DNA of 64,000 nt from Pseudevernia furfuracea (lineage: Eukaryota; Ascomycota; Lecanoromycetes; Lecanorales; Parmeliaceae), in the NCBI GenBank assembly GCA_022315425.1, contig JAIUPT010000020.1:1054001-1118000 (forward strand), in the 5' to 3' direction. Each line of letters opens with the position of its first letter. Position 1 is the stretch's first letter. The notes below the pieces were generated by a model. It worked only from the letters and a program-made list of their open reading frames with translations. It had not been told where the DNA came from and made no database searches. The position numbers and the translations under genes were made by a program. Positions 22,322-33,253 of the stretch are shown piece after piece.

Positions 22322-23818
22322 TCATTCCTTGTCGCTCTCCGGCTCTCCGTCTTCACTCGCCGCTTCATCAGCCAGCATATCTACTCTTTCAGCATGCTCG
22401 CGCAGGATCCTCCCAAAGGCATTGCGCACCCTCTCCCACCCCTCCACGGTCCCTCTCATAGCCCACCATTCCTTCATCACTGGACCCAAGAAGTTACGCC
22501 TTGCCATCCGTCTCCCCTTGGCTATCCCCTTAATCAACGCGATTGTCACCTCGTTGCTCTCGATGCCCTGATTGAGCATCTCCTCTATCGTATCGGCCAT
22601 TCCATGCAAGTCAGAGTATTGCGTCCACTGAAGAAAGAGTGACTCATTGTAAATCTCAGTGGACACGCCAAGGACATATGAGATAGGTCCACGTTTTTTG
22701 ATCGTAGGGAGTACGTGCGGTGCGTAGGAGGAGGTGGGATACTTTTTGCGAAAGAGCCGGAGGGCCTGAAGGCAATACTCAGCGTAGTTCCTATGAAGGA
22801 TCGAGAATAGGTTGTCGATCGGAATTGCTTTTGTGTGGGTCAACTTGGTACTCAAGATCTTTTTGTTGGTAAGATCTCCCTTCTCAAGCTTGACGTCTGC
22901 TATGTCTTTCCCCTCTGCTTCTGCTTTGCGGGCCTTCACTGCATGCAAGACCTTCGCCTTTTTCGCCCTCTCTACAAGTTTCATGTGCTCATCCAGATGA
23001 GTGATTAGACTGAACACCTCCTTTTGAAGGACTTGCCAAATCTCCACATCACTTTTTGCGCTGTCAAGCATAGTCATCATAAGGGTTCTGTGATCATCAC
23101 AGGCTACTTCGAGCCTCGCACGCTCCTCTTCAGTCTCGATCTCATTCCCCAGCGTCGTGCCGTCGGCTAATTTAAATGGTCGTTTGAAACTTCTCCCACT
23201 GAGCGCTTGCTCTCGGTAGACTAGAGTGTCGACTGCTCGCTGTCTCGGCAAGGCGCTATAAAGAAGGCTTTTAGCAGCACCCTTCGCAGCCTGTTCTTCT
23301 CGCACTCGCAGCTGCTTGATAGCAGTCTCGAAGATGTCGTTCAGATCTACGTTGGGGTTGTATTCACTGGTTAGGTCGTCTTGGTCCAGAATGTCTTCGT
23401 CATCCGGCTCCGCGGTCGTGGGCGGCGAGACTTCCTTGATAAGTTTGTTGAAGACTGCTTGTTCGGATGCTGTCACGGTGGATGGCCGGGAAGGTTGATT
23501 CTGCCTTTGAGGTTCGGTGTATGAGAGAGTATCGGCATGTTGCCTGTGACGGGAATCGACGAAGGCAATTGGGTCGGTATTGGGGCGCCAAACTTGGTCA
23601 GCATAGCCCTGCCCCTGAGACGTGGAACGAAATGTGCGCTTGGGTTTATCATGGTTGTTGACTGCAAGAAAAGTTCTTGTTGTTTTGGGTTCGGAGAGGA
23701 GGGTTCGAGTCTGATAGAGAAAAGGAAGTTGGGAGCTGGATTGGGCACGAATCTGTACCGCAAATGATGATATCAGGCAGTTGCCCAATGGCGCTCTGCT
23801 CAATGACGCTTTTCTCAT
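22322..23818 (-). CDS. MTF2: Mtf2-like mitochondrial transcription/translation factor
   Basis: A 498-aa single-exon protein. ATG at 23818 is preferred over an upstream in-frame GTG. The N-terminus is rich in Arg/Ser and lacks acidic residues, as in mitochondrial presequences. The C-terminal half carries the Mtf2 C-terminal domain: IPIDNLFSILHRNYAEYCLQ, ISYVLGVSTEIYNESLFLQW, and MADTIEEMLNQGIESNEV followed by a Trp-rich WWAMRGTVEGWERV. Yeast Mtf2/Nam1 couples mitochondrial transcription to RNA handling and translation; the fungal orthologue is inferred to do similar work in the matrix. It is divergent from CMR1 across about 260 bp. Confidence 0.8.
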   Translation of the reverse strand: MRKASLSRAPLGNCLISSFAVQIRAQSSSQLPFLYQTRTLLSEPKTTRTFLAVNNHDKPKRTFRSTSQGQGYADQVWRPNTDPIAFVDSRHRQHADTLSYTEPQRQNQPSRPSTVTASEQAVFNKLIKEVSPPTTAEPDDEDILDQDDLTSEYNPNVDLNDIFETAIKQLRVREEQAAKGAAKSLLYSALPRQRAVDTLVYREQALSGRSFKRPFKLADGTTLGNEIETEEERARLEVACDDHRTLMMTMLDSAKSDVEIWQVLQKEVFSLITHLDEHMKLVERAKKAKVLHAVKARKAEAEGKDIADVKLEKGDLTNKKILSTKLTHTKAIPIDNLFSILHRNYAEYCLQALRLFRKKYPTSSYAPHVLPTIKKRGPISYVLGVSTEIYNESLFLQWTQYSDLHGMADTIEEMLNQGIESNEVTIALIKGIAKGRRMARRNFLGPVMKEWWAMRGTVEGWERVRNAFGRILREHAERVDMLADEAASEDGEPESDKE

Positions 23819-24080
23819 CACCTGAATAGGCTTTGGTGCTGTAATGACGGTCGAGAAACGATGGTCAATTTTTGATAGGGCTGGACTGGACTGGACTACG
23901 ACTAGACTAGACTAGTACTCGTCGCGAATCCCTGTAATTGATCGCGGTCGCCACGCGCAGAACATCACTTTTTGCACTATACAGAGTAGAAGGCTGTTTG
24001 GACAGATAATTGATCTGCTCTCCTCCCCATCTGAAGCTGCTCCTTATCTATTCTGTACAGCCATTGAGCTCAAAGTTATA
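23819..24080. promoter_or_regulatory. Shared divergent promoter of MTF2 and CMR1
   Basis: A 262-bp stretch between two start codons facing away from each other. It contains short direct repeats of GGACT (three at about 23887-23900) followed by AGACT. No TATA box is obvious on either side. Confidence 0.5.
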
Positions 24081-25736
24081 ATGACCCCCGAAGTCAGTGA
24101 ATATGAACAACAGCGCCAGGCAAACATCGCCCAGCGGGACAAACTCCTCAAGCAACTCGCCCTCGACGCCGGAAAAGCCGGACTCGGACCTCAAAAGCCG
24201 GCACCCAAATCAAACAAGAGCAGTACTTCGCGCAAGAAACTAGCCCCCGTCAAGCGCGTCAAAGTCGAAGACGCTGGGCCGAGAAGAACATCATCACGCC
24301 TACAAGGATTGACCGCCGACAGCGAAGTAGCCAAGCGGAAAGCCGAGGATGAATATGTCGCGACACAAGAAGCTGAGAGGTCAAAGAGACAGCGACATTC
24401 AGGGGAGTTGAAGCTAAGTGATGTCGTGGTAGGAGGGAGAAATTGGGACCAGAGCGAGAATTATTTTGCCGATGTCGTTTCCCGAGGCGCCAACCCCTAT
24501 GAGCGGACATTCGGAGACAGTGAGGTCAAAGAGACTACAGACAAGGAGCTAAGGTCGCTGAGAGAGCAGATGAGCGGCCTGGAGCTATATAGTGGCTTCG
24601 AACCTAATCGTATAAAGATAACGCCTGAACGCATCTACTCGCTGGGCTTCCATCCGACAACAGATAAGCAATTGGTCTTCGCTGGCGACAAGTTGGGCAA
24701 TCTGGGCATTTTTGACGCATCCCAGACGTCGGCAGCCATCAAAGCCGAAAATAGCGTCAAGAAAGAAGAAGCAGACAAGAAAGAAGAAGCAGACGAAGAT
24801 GAGGAGGAAGACGACTCGGACCCAGCAATAACATCCTTCCACTGCCACACTCGAACGATTTCCGCCTTCCAATTCTCTCACGCCAACCCCTCGCACCTCT
24901 ATACCTGCTCCTATGACTCTTCTCTCCGCCTCCTCGATCTCACGAAATCCAAATCCACAGAAATATATGCCCCTTCGGACTCTTCCCTCGACGAGCCCCT
25001 TTCAGGGGTAGAGATGGATCCGACTGCTCCACACATGCTATACTTCTCTCGCCTTGATGGTCACGTAGGGAGAACGGACACTCGAGCGCCAAACAGCACC
25101 GATGTCTTCCAGCTCTCGGAGAAGAAGATCGGCGGCTTCTCCCTCAATCCTGCAAACCCACACTTCATAGCCACGGCGTCGCTAGATCGATATCTTCGCA
25201 TCTGGGACCTGCGGAAATTGAGTGGAAAGGCGTCGAGGCAGCTTCCAGCTTTAATCGGAGAGCACGAAAGCAGGCTCAGTGTCAGCCACGCGGCGTTTAA
25301 TTCGGCAGGACAAGTCGCCACGGCGAGTTATGACGATACCGTCAAAATACACACCTTTGAAGGTATGGGCTCCTGGAGTCCTGGGCACAAGGTATCAGAT
25401 GACGAGATGGCACCCTCATCAATAATTCGACATAATAACCAGACGGGCAGATGGGTGACCATGTCAGTATTTCCTGCTCTCCCCCCTCGTATCGACAAGC
25501 TGACACAACGCAGTCTCCGAGCCCAGTGGCAGCTCCACCCACCCGATTCGATCCATCGCTTCTGCATTGGCAACATGAACCGCTTCGTCGATATCTACAC
25601 CGCAAACGGAGACCAGCTGGCGCAGCTAGGCGGCGGAGGCTTAATCACTGCCGTGCCGGCTGTGGCACAATTTCATCCCACGGAGCAATGGGTCGCTGCT
25701 GGGACTGCGAGTGGAAAGTTGTGCTTGTGGATGTGA
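24081..25736 (+). CDS. CMR1: CMR1, WD40 DNA damage-binding protein
   Basis: A 551-aa single-exon protein. The basic, Lys-rich N-terminus (about 1-115) includes the conserved [19 protein letters not shown] start and a likely nuclear signal, [22 protein letters not shown]40 repeats run from about 185 to the end, with [45 protein letters not shown] and [12 protein letters not shown]. An acidic insert ([13 protein letters not shown]) sits between blades 1 and 2. Yeast Cmr1 binds DNA, is induced by replication stress and collects in protein-quality-control foci in the nucleus. Length and layout match the family. Confidence 0.93.
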   Translation: MTPEVSEYEQQRQANIAQRDKLLKQLALDAGKAGLGPQKPAPKSNKSSTSRKKLAPVKRVKVEDAGPRRTSSRLQGLTADSEVAKRKAEDEYVATQEAERSKRQRHSGELKLSDVVVGGRNWDQSENYFADVVSRGANPYERTFGDSEVKETTDKELRSLREQMSGLELYSGFEPNRIKITPERIYSLGFHPTTDKQLVFAGDKLGNLGIFDASQTSAAIKAENSVKKEEADKKEEADEDEEEDDSDPAITSFHCHTRTISAFQFSHANPSHLYTCSYDSSLRLLDLTKSKSTEIYAPSDSSLDEPLSGVEMDPTAPHMLYFSRLDGHVGRTDTRAPNSTDVFQLSEKKIGGFSLNPANPHFIATASLDRYLRIWDLRKLSGKASRQLPALIGEHESRLSVSHAAFNSAGQVATASYDDTVKIHTFEGMGSWSPGHKVSDDEMAPSSIIRHNNQTGRWVTMSVFPALPPRIDKLTQRSLRAQWQLHPPDSIHRFCIGNMNRFVDIYTANGDQLAQLGGGGLITAVPAVAQFHPTEQWVAAGTASGKLCLWM

Positions 25737-25792
25737 TGCTCTGAGGGAAGCGAATAGTGGTGGACCGAGAATGGTTTGTATATACATGCATT

Positions 25793-25869
25793 AGGCAGCG
25801 CTTTGTACATGTAGAGTGGATGATCAGAGTTTTGAATGTCAGGCAGCGCTCTGTACATAAGGAGTGGAT
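25793..25869. repeat. Imperfect 48-bp-spaced direct duplication at the 3' end of a gene
   Basis: AGGCAGCGCTTTGTACAT...GAGTGGAT (about 25793-25821) recurs as AGGCAGCGCTCTGTACAT...GAGTGGAT (about 25841-25869). The right copy contains the last codons and stop of the coiled-coil gene on the minus strand; the left copy lies just beyond that stop. Confidence 0.7.
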
Positions 25870-27148
25870 TCGGTCCTCATGATCTTCGATATCTTTCTCA
25901 CGAGTACCCTCGGCGGGTGCCTCGAAATCACCGCAAAGAGCCCCCTTTTCACATTCCGCGGCAGGAGAGACGATAATTGATCCTGGGAAAGATGTGTCAG
26001 CTTATTTTCTTCAGTCGTCAACCTGTTCCAGATGCGCCTACCTCTCGCTCGGCCAACTCTCCGTTCACGACATCCATCTGCTTCACGAGGTCCTCGACGC
26101 GTCGATCTCGCTCCGCCAGGCCTTGCTTCAGAGCACCCATCCGCTCCTCGAGTTGCCCGATACTCCGATCCCGCTCGCGCAGCCGGGACATCTGCGCCGC
26201 GTTTTCGTTCCCGCTCTCGGTGTACCTCTGACTCAGAGCTTCGAGCTTCCGCCCCAAGTGCTCCAGGTCCCGAGAGCTTTTCGCTTCCGATGCTTCACGG
26301 CGGGCATTGCTCTCTTGGAGCTCCTGGCGCAGGCCCTCTGCTTCTTTCTCGCTCACCTGCGCCTTTTCATCGAGCGCCCTCTCCCTGTCCCGGACCTCCT
26401 TTTTCAGGCTCCCAGTCTCCAGGACGATGGCCGTCTCCAGCCGCGCCTTGCTGGCCCTCAGCCCTTTGAGCTCCTTTTCAAAGTTGGCGTTTCTTCCGTC
26501 CAGCTGCCGCTTGAGGCTCTCGACCTCGGCGTTCCGCTCGTCCAGGGCTTTCGCCGTGGTCTGAAAGTCCGTCAGCTGCTGCCTCAGCCGGGCGACATCC
26601 CACGAGTTTGCCGCTTTCTCCTCCTCCCGTTGCCGGTCGAGTCGGTCGTTCTTTTCCGTCAGTTCGGAGCACAGGGTCTGTGATGCTTTGAGCTCCGCCA
26701 CCACCGCCGTCACTCTCTCCAGCGTTTTGTTGATCTCTTGCTGCCGCGCATCCCCGTCCTTCGCGAAGCCGTTCTGCGGCTGTTTCGTGTCGTTGGGCTC
26801 GTATTGCAGCTGCTTGACCGGTCTGAGGTGGTCTTCGATTTTCGCTTTCCATTTCCGGCTTTTGGCATCCGCTTGCCATTGGTGGAAGTCCATGCACAAA
26901 GTATTCTGGGCCAGTGAATAGAGTGCCGCTGTGGTAATGTTCGACGGGTCCATTTTCGACATGGATTCCAGGATCTCCACGGCAGTGGCTCTCTGGTAAG
27001 CGTTGAACTGTCTGCTGTCGAATGGCCACTGACAACGCAATTTTGTAGACTTAGCAAGGCCGACGCAAGTGCAGTCAGGATCATTCGGATCGACATCGAG
27101 GACCCTGTAGGGATCCCACAAGCCCCTGCTCAAGCTGACTGAAGCCAT
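25839..27148 (-). CDS. Coiled-coil protein with Cys-containing N-terminus, 2 exons, function unknown
   Basis: Predicted 416 aa from exons 26042-27148 and 25839-25982, with a 59-bp intron GTAGGC...TCCCAG and phase 0. The first 100 residues carry a small Cys motif, CTCVGLAKSTKLRCQWPF, seen in lineage-restricted fungal proteins. From about 145 to 365 the protein is a long charged coiled coil with heptads such as LRQQLTDFQTTAKALDERNA and LERVTAVVAELKAS. The short second exon adds a basic tail, RNVKRGLFAVISRHPPRVLV. Without splicing the frame ends after seven extra residues. It converges with CMR1, about 100 bp apart. I cannot name a function; the coding region is GC-rich compared with its surroundings. 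Confidence 0.75.
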
Positions 27149-28070
27149 GTTGACGAAGTCAAGAAGTATAGTTGAGCTATTTGTGATAAAAGGTACATGT
27201 AATACTGAATACTACACGAAACTCGCTGGACAAGATATACCCCGAATTTAATAACAACCACGAACCGAGGATATAGCTAAGCGCCCGCCCCCATTGAGAA
27301 GCGAGGCGGACAGGACGGAACTGCGCATTCGGAAAATGACTGAAATAGTACCCTCGAGTGATAAGCGTGGCTTTAGGGGCCAGGATGATAGTTGATATAG
27401 GAGGGTGGTATTTTGAGGTGGCATCTCGCATATTTTTTCGCGAACGCCAAGCCTATCAGGAACGGGCACAAGTGAGGCACAGTGCATTAGACGACACACT
27501 CACGGGGAAATTGCGCAGCATCGAGGCGCAATTCTCTCGGAAACCAGCCATCGAAACCGCCAGACAGGGACGGAAAGCAAGCAAGTTCATCCTTGCCGAA
27601 GTACTCCAAAGCCATAAATTTGTACCTCGCAAGGCTCTCAGCAACGCAGGAACGAGGAAAGACTGCGTGAAATTCTAGAAACACAGGGGCGATGCAACGC
27701 CATCAATGAAAATTATTCAGGCGCCCCTGAGTCGTACCTCCTAGTCAAGGGCCAGAATGAGTCAAGAGATGATGGGTCAGCTGCATTGGCCGTGTCCAAA
27801 TATGATGTCAAAACAGTGATTTCAAGGGTCAGCACTATCCTAAATCTCCTATGACATGAGGCGTGTCTGCCTGGAAAGCAGCTGTCCAATGCGAAGCACA
27901 CCGAAGCTGTATCTACCTTGCAATGCTGTTTCCTAGATCTACCTCACAGGATGATCATTGAGTTTCGTGACTCCACGACTAATCAGCATATTTCCAACCT
28001 AGCATGCGTTTGAGCTGTTCAAGCGGAGCTTCCTGGCATGATCCAACGACTTCGTGCCGAGCAATAATGC
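27149..28070. other. Intergenic, nothing recognised
   Basis: About 920 bp holding the promoter of the coiled-coil gene and the 3' flank of DIM-2. A 106-residue open frame on the + strand (27358-27678) lacks an ATG at its start and any motif. Confidence 0.4.
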
Positions 28071-31000
28071 TCATGGGTTTTCAAATCTCTCTTGACCAAC
28101 GGCGGTGGTCTTTGCTACGCTGATCATGGAGATCGTTTTCTCATGATTAAATATGCGCGTGTTTTCTCCAGCCCAGGCAGCAAACCCCTGGAAAGATATT
28201 GGACCGTAACCTTTTGGTGCATGACCAGTATAAGCAGAATGTGCTATTGTGGTAGATGTATCTGAAGCACTTAGAGTTGCGTCATCCTCGAAACGGTAGG
28301 GCTTCAATCTCGCATTCCCATTGGCGCCGTTGGTGTCCACTCTGGGATGCTCAGATCCGGTCTGGTAGACCTTGACCGAGTCGATGTACTTCGATCGCTG
28401 AGCTTCCGGACTTACTGCCAAATGGTGATCCCCATTCGTCAATGGCTCCCGTATCGTATCAGATATAGCAGATACAAGCGCTCTAGGAGGACTAAGAGCG
28501 GCGGTAAGTTTGCTCAGCATATCTTTAGCAGACCACCCATTGCGAGCGACTTCCCCAGAGGCTGCCACAACAGGCCTACTGGTCTCGTCATCGTCGTTTA
28601 TGTTTTTGACAGAGTCTTTGAACGCGAGGTTGACTCGGACGGCCGAGGGCTCTTGTTTTGCTGTGTTGGCCAGCCATGCTGTCCGCAGAGAGACGCCTAA
28701 AGCCAGCGCCATGGGACGAGCTACGCTGTTCCCCACGATCTTCCACTGCTCAGAGGGGGAACCTATGAGGACCTCAGAGTCGGGAAAACCCTGCGCTCGG
28801 CGTACTTCGATTACCGTCAGTAGCCGGTGATCATCCCAATGCAGACAAGTACCACCTGCACCGTCATCAGGCCTGGGCCCTGTCATCACCGTGGGCATCA
28901 ACGCATTTCGGCTCACACGCTGCCAAGACTTCGAATCATGTCTGGATCGAATTTTCTCATCCCATTTGAAGGCATCGATCTGCGCCTGAGGCATATAGCC
29001 TTGCTTGAACGCCTTGACGAAAGAGCAGCCACTGGGAAAGCGAGGAACACACGATATCCGAACCCAGCCTGTGACAGGTAAGGTCCGGCTCATCCGGTGA
29101 TCGGGAAACGGGATGCAGATTGTGCGAGCGTCAGTCGCAGGTAAGTCTTTCGTGGCTTCTGCTGACGTGACGTACTGGAACGAAGTTCGGCAAGTGGTTC
29201 TCGAACCGGTATGAAGGCCATTTGCTGTCTTTCCCAGGCTTCCCCCAATTACTCCATCCGGGTGTGAATGTGTTTGTGCAGGCTCTGGCAAAGGCGTCAG
29301 ACCTGGAGCTGCGATGGTGATGATGATTCTGCTTCGTTTCTGGGGACAACCAAAACTCCAAGCGTCTAGGCAGGAAGTTCGAACTTGGTATCCCATGCCG
29401 ACTAAGCAGCAGACCACCTGCGCTAGCACGTTGTGTTTCTCATCGCCAAAAGCCATGCCTTTCACATTCTCCATGAGAGCATATTTAGGACGATAGAAGT
29501 CTATGAAAGCAAGAACGGAGGCCACCATAGACTCGTTAAGCAAACCACGTTCATTGCCTTTGTTAGGATTTGCCAGAGAGAATCCTTGGCAAGGACTGCC
29601 AGCACAGATTACTTCAACCTCTCCGAATCGAGCTATAAAGTTGCTCTCAATTCCCTCCAAGGCTTGACTCAGGTAATGATTCACTGATCCACGGAACAGC
29701 TTGGTCTGGTTCTGGGCTGGCAGGTTGGCTTTGTACGTGTGTATCGCTTGGTTGTACCAGTCAACCGCCCAATCAAAGCGAACGGCACCACCCTCTTCGA
29801 GCCCACGACCAAAGTTTCCTCCACCACAGAACATGTCCAGGCCTCTCATTCTTCGCTGAGGCGGAGTCGATGTGGGATCCCAGCCCTGTGTCATGAAAGA
29901 TGGCCACGGTGTTCTTATAGACTCCAGGCCAGACCCAGAAGTCTGCATGTCCTGACATGTAATGTAATAGAAGTCCGAGGCACCTTGGCGATCGTAAGGA
30001 CTTGGTATTCTCTGTTCTGCTTTTTCCGCTTCTGAGTAAAATCGAACTTGGCATCGTCTGTGAACGTATGCAACAGGAATGACCTCAGAACGGTCGGTCA
30101 GGACCAACTCGTTTGGATCAGCATCATTGCAACCGTAGTCTCTGTTCCTACGCAACAGTCGTATGACTCTGATTTTCCCGTCAAGACCGTCTGGCTTGTG
30201 CTTAATCAGTATCACCGGCTCCAAATTCTTTCCTGACCGTCTCAGGCTCGACGCCACAAGCCAAGTATCTCCAATACAATATTCAGGCGTTTGGTGCACG
30301 TCATGGCATCCACAACGGAAGTGTGAGTCTTGCAACGTAATCCAGGCACTATCACCTTCGACGTATCGTTGACGACAGAAGTACTCTGTGGGACAGTTCT
30401 CTGGCCTACCGAAGAAGGTAACTTGCGGTCTACGAATGACTTCGCTGGCTAGTACTGGAGGATCCCCACAGTTGCAGTGATCGCCCAGAAACAATTCTTG
30501 CGAATATGGATAAAACATGTTTTTACACGTGGTGTCTCCAGGGCGGTAAAACCAAAGTAAGCCCAGAGCTTGGCCTTTGTCGGTGTCTGATATGCTTTGC
30601 ACGTAGGCAAAATACTCTGCGTCGTCGGTCTTCCAAGCACTGTTGTTGTCCCTCGGAATAGCCACCACGTCTCCAATGCTGATGTGTATGGGCTCCACTC
30701 GAGCTTTCATACCATTTGTACTGCGGCGCAACGGAATACGCACTTCTGGCACCTGATTTGCAGGACTGACGCTCATGTTGTTGGTAGTTGGTTTTTTCTG
30801 GCTGCGTTGAGTGACAGAGATGGATGAAGATTGGCAATGGAGAAATTTTTTCCAAGGGAGTCTTTCGAAACATTTAAACACATAAGGGGTGACGGTGGTC
30901 TTGCGTTTTGTTGTGAACTCCTCTCTTTCTGTCAAAGTGGCAAACATATCCTTACTTGTGGTGTGTTCCACCTGTTCTGGTATCGCACGTAACATCCTTG

Positions 31001-32170
31001 AATGTATCTCCTCCCATATTGGGTGCTTCTCATACTTTGGATCGACTTGGGCAGCTTGAAAGTACAAAAAATTGGCATAAGCCGCAACGACGCGTCGGAA
31101 ATCGTGATCCTTATATTGCTCGAGCCACCGACGAACACATCCGTCGGTGGGGTAGATTTTTTGAAGCCAGGCATAGAAACGATGGCGCAAATCGGATAAG
31201 ACGACCCCGTTGTGAGCCTGAAGATAGTCCACAAGATGTTTTGCAAGATCCGCCATCCATAGGAACGGTTCATGATATCGTTTGTATTCGGCTGCGGGGC
31301 TTTTCAGACGATACCATACATCGGATTCTTGACCTTCAGTCGATTGTATCCAGACGTAGGGGCCTGCTGTGGAGCGTTCCGCTTCTTCATATCCTCCTAT
31401 GGACAGGATTTCGAACGGCACTTTTTGAACGTATCTCTGTCTACCAGCATAGCAAATAACGCCATCAAAGTAAAAGTTTTTGACTCCGAATTCGTTGATC
31501 TCATTCAGAGACACAAGCTCATTTGCGAGTGGCATTTCTGTCGCACTGCTCTTATTGTGGCGGTGAGGCCTGTGAGGACGGTAGATCACAAAGTCTCGAA
31601 GGTCTGCTTCAACGAAAGCATCGCCACTTGTGTCTGTATCGCTGTTGCCCTGTTCCTCCTCTTTGACCTGTCCACAATCTTAGCATTCGAAGAGAGTGTG
31701 CCGAGTCCGCCCCATTGGACTTACTAGGATGTCCCGCAAGACGCTTTTTTCGGAGTACCTTGGCATCGATGGAACATGGCCATTGTAGGCTGTTTTGGGG
31801 CATACAAAACTGGGTGGTCGAACGCTGGTCATCCGCACCTCACTCTTTTTCTCCTTTGACCCAATGAGATTCTCCTCATCTGGCACATCCTCATCCCCAA
31901 TGACATGTTTCGCTTTCCGTGGATGCTCGTCATTTTCTGAATCAGATCGCTTTCGTTTTCGTAGGCTTTGACTTGGATTGCGTGAGGAATCAGAAGAATC
32001 AAAGATCTGAGGGACGGTTAAGGGAAGAGTGCGGGGAGGCTTGGCGGCGGAACCTATCATAAGCAGTCAGGACTTCGGATCTAAAGGTAGCTTATGCATC
32101 ATCATCTTCATGCACAAGATACATTTGAAGGAGAAAGTTGATTACCGCTTGACGGTCGTAGAGTTGCCAT
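28071..32170 (-). CDS. DIM2: DIM-2-type DNA (cytosine-5) methyltransferase, 3 exons
   Basis: Predicted 1316 aa from exons 32146-32170, 31725-32053 and 28071-31667. A BAH-like region lies at about 445-655. The catalytic domain shows motif I LDMFCGGGNFGRGLEEGG (about 728-745), motif IV GSPCQGFS with the catalytic Cys (about 810), motif VI ENV (about 851), motif VIII CPQKRSRI (about 892) and motif X GNSVARPMALALG (about 1097). The GGGNFGRGLE form and NESMVASVLAFIDFYRPKYA are characteristic of fungal DIM-2 rather than RID or DMT5. DIM-2 methylates cytosines in repeats, guided in Neurospora by H3K9 methylation and HP1. The second intron is 57 bp, keeps the frame and contains the only stop, a TAA, so retention would truncate the protein. 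A C-terminal tail of about 190 residues follows motif X. Confidence 0.93.
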
Positions 32171-33253
32171 AGCAATTCGACTACTCAGTCTACCAGTCCC
32201 TTACTTAAAGAAACCTGGGACGCGCCGTTTGAAATGAAATTCAAGAATAGCATCGAATTTTATCATTTGAGTATTGACTTCAAGACGCGCTGCGTTCGCG
32301 AAAGCCGCATATGACGCTAAACCTCTTGTGAGTGGCGCTAAAAAATCCTGATCTCTCTACCGTATTATTACACCCGGAGATCTCCAAGCCGTGAATACAT
32401 TCACAAATTTTACCGAGAGGATTCCTCTCGCCCATCTGACAACAATAGCGCCCCTCACGGATGACGACTTCGAACTCCATAAAAAGCACACCCATAGTCT
32501 ACTCTGTCAGCAGTTTGCCGTCAAAAACTCGCCGTGTCCCGGGTTAGTTTCGACTGTGAAAAAAATCACAATGATCCCCAACACACGTGAGTATATATTT
32601 GCCCGACTGATATAGCTCGCATCGTTGGACTCGCAAAGACGGTAGTGTAGGCACGGCGAAACCGGGCTCTGGGGGGGCTTTTCGATTCGAGGCCGGAGAG
32701 GAGCCCCAGCTCGGCCTTGTGATGGAGTAGTCGCGCCGAAGCATTGGTGCGGGAATACGGAGGTTGTCGGTGTGAGGCTATGCCAATGATGGTGGTGTTC
32801 CAGCTTCTCGAAAAGGAGTGTCGAGCTCCTGAAGACTCCGTCGCTACCGGGATTCAAGGGTAATGGACCGCGGTTTTAGGCTCTCTATGGCAATGAAGCA
32901 TCGCCAACGCCTCTGCCGCAAGCATCTATTTTTCGTCATATCACATTGCTTGGGATAGGTTTGACGACTACTGTACCCACTGAAGAGCAATACCAGATCG
33001 TTACATTTACTTGCATTTCGAAAGAAATTTCACCAAAGATTCCAGAGCTGATTTGAAAGAGCGGAGTTTTATATACGGCTTATATGAGAAACAAAAGCCA
33101 TTCAACAGTCTTTGTTGCAGAAGGGTAGTCGCATCGAATCCAGAAATCGCTCAAACATTGTCGCGGCAACTGAAAGATCTTTTTCTTCCGGCTCGAACTT
33201 TTGCTCCTTTGTTTCGTCAGCCCTCCATTCTGATATACCCCCCTTTCCTTCCT
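32171..33253. other. Intergenic, DIM-2 promoter side, nothing else recognised
   Basis: About 1.1 kb. Open frames of 60-116 residues occur on both strands, overlapping, without motifs. Confidence 0.4.

Noticed and set aside
26478..27035. 185-residue minus-strand frame over the coiled-coil gene
   Set aside because: Out of frame with the heptad-bearing reading, no ATG-based support, GC-rich shadow.
31680..31725. TAA in the DIM-2 frame read as a nonsense mutation
   Set aside because: It lies inside a well-formed GT-AG intron (GTAAGT...GGACAG) with a branch-like CTAAG, so the gene is intact.
32507..32857. 116-residue frame on the minus strand with His- and Pro-rich sequence
   Set aside because: No ATG-supported conserved motif, overlaps other frames; looks like random GC-rich DNA.
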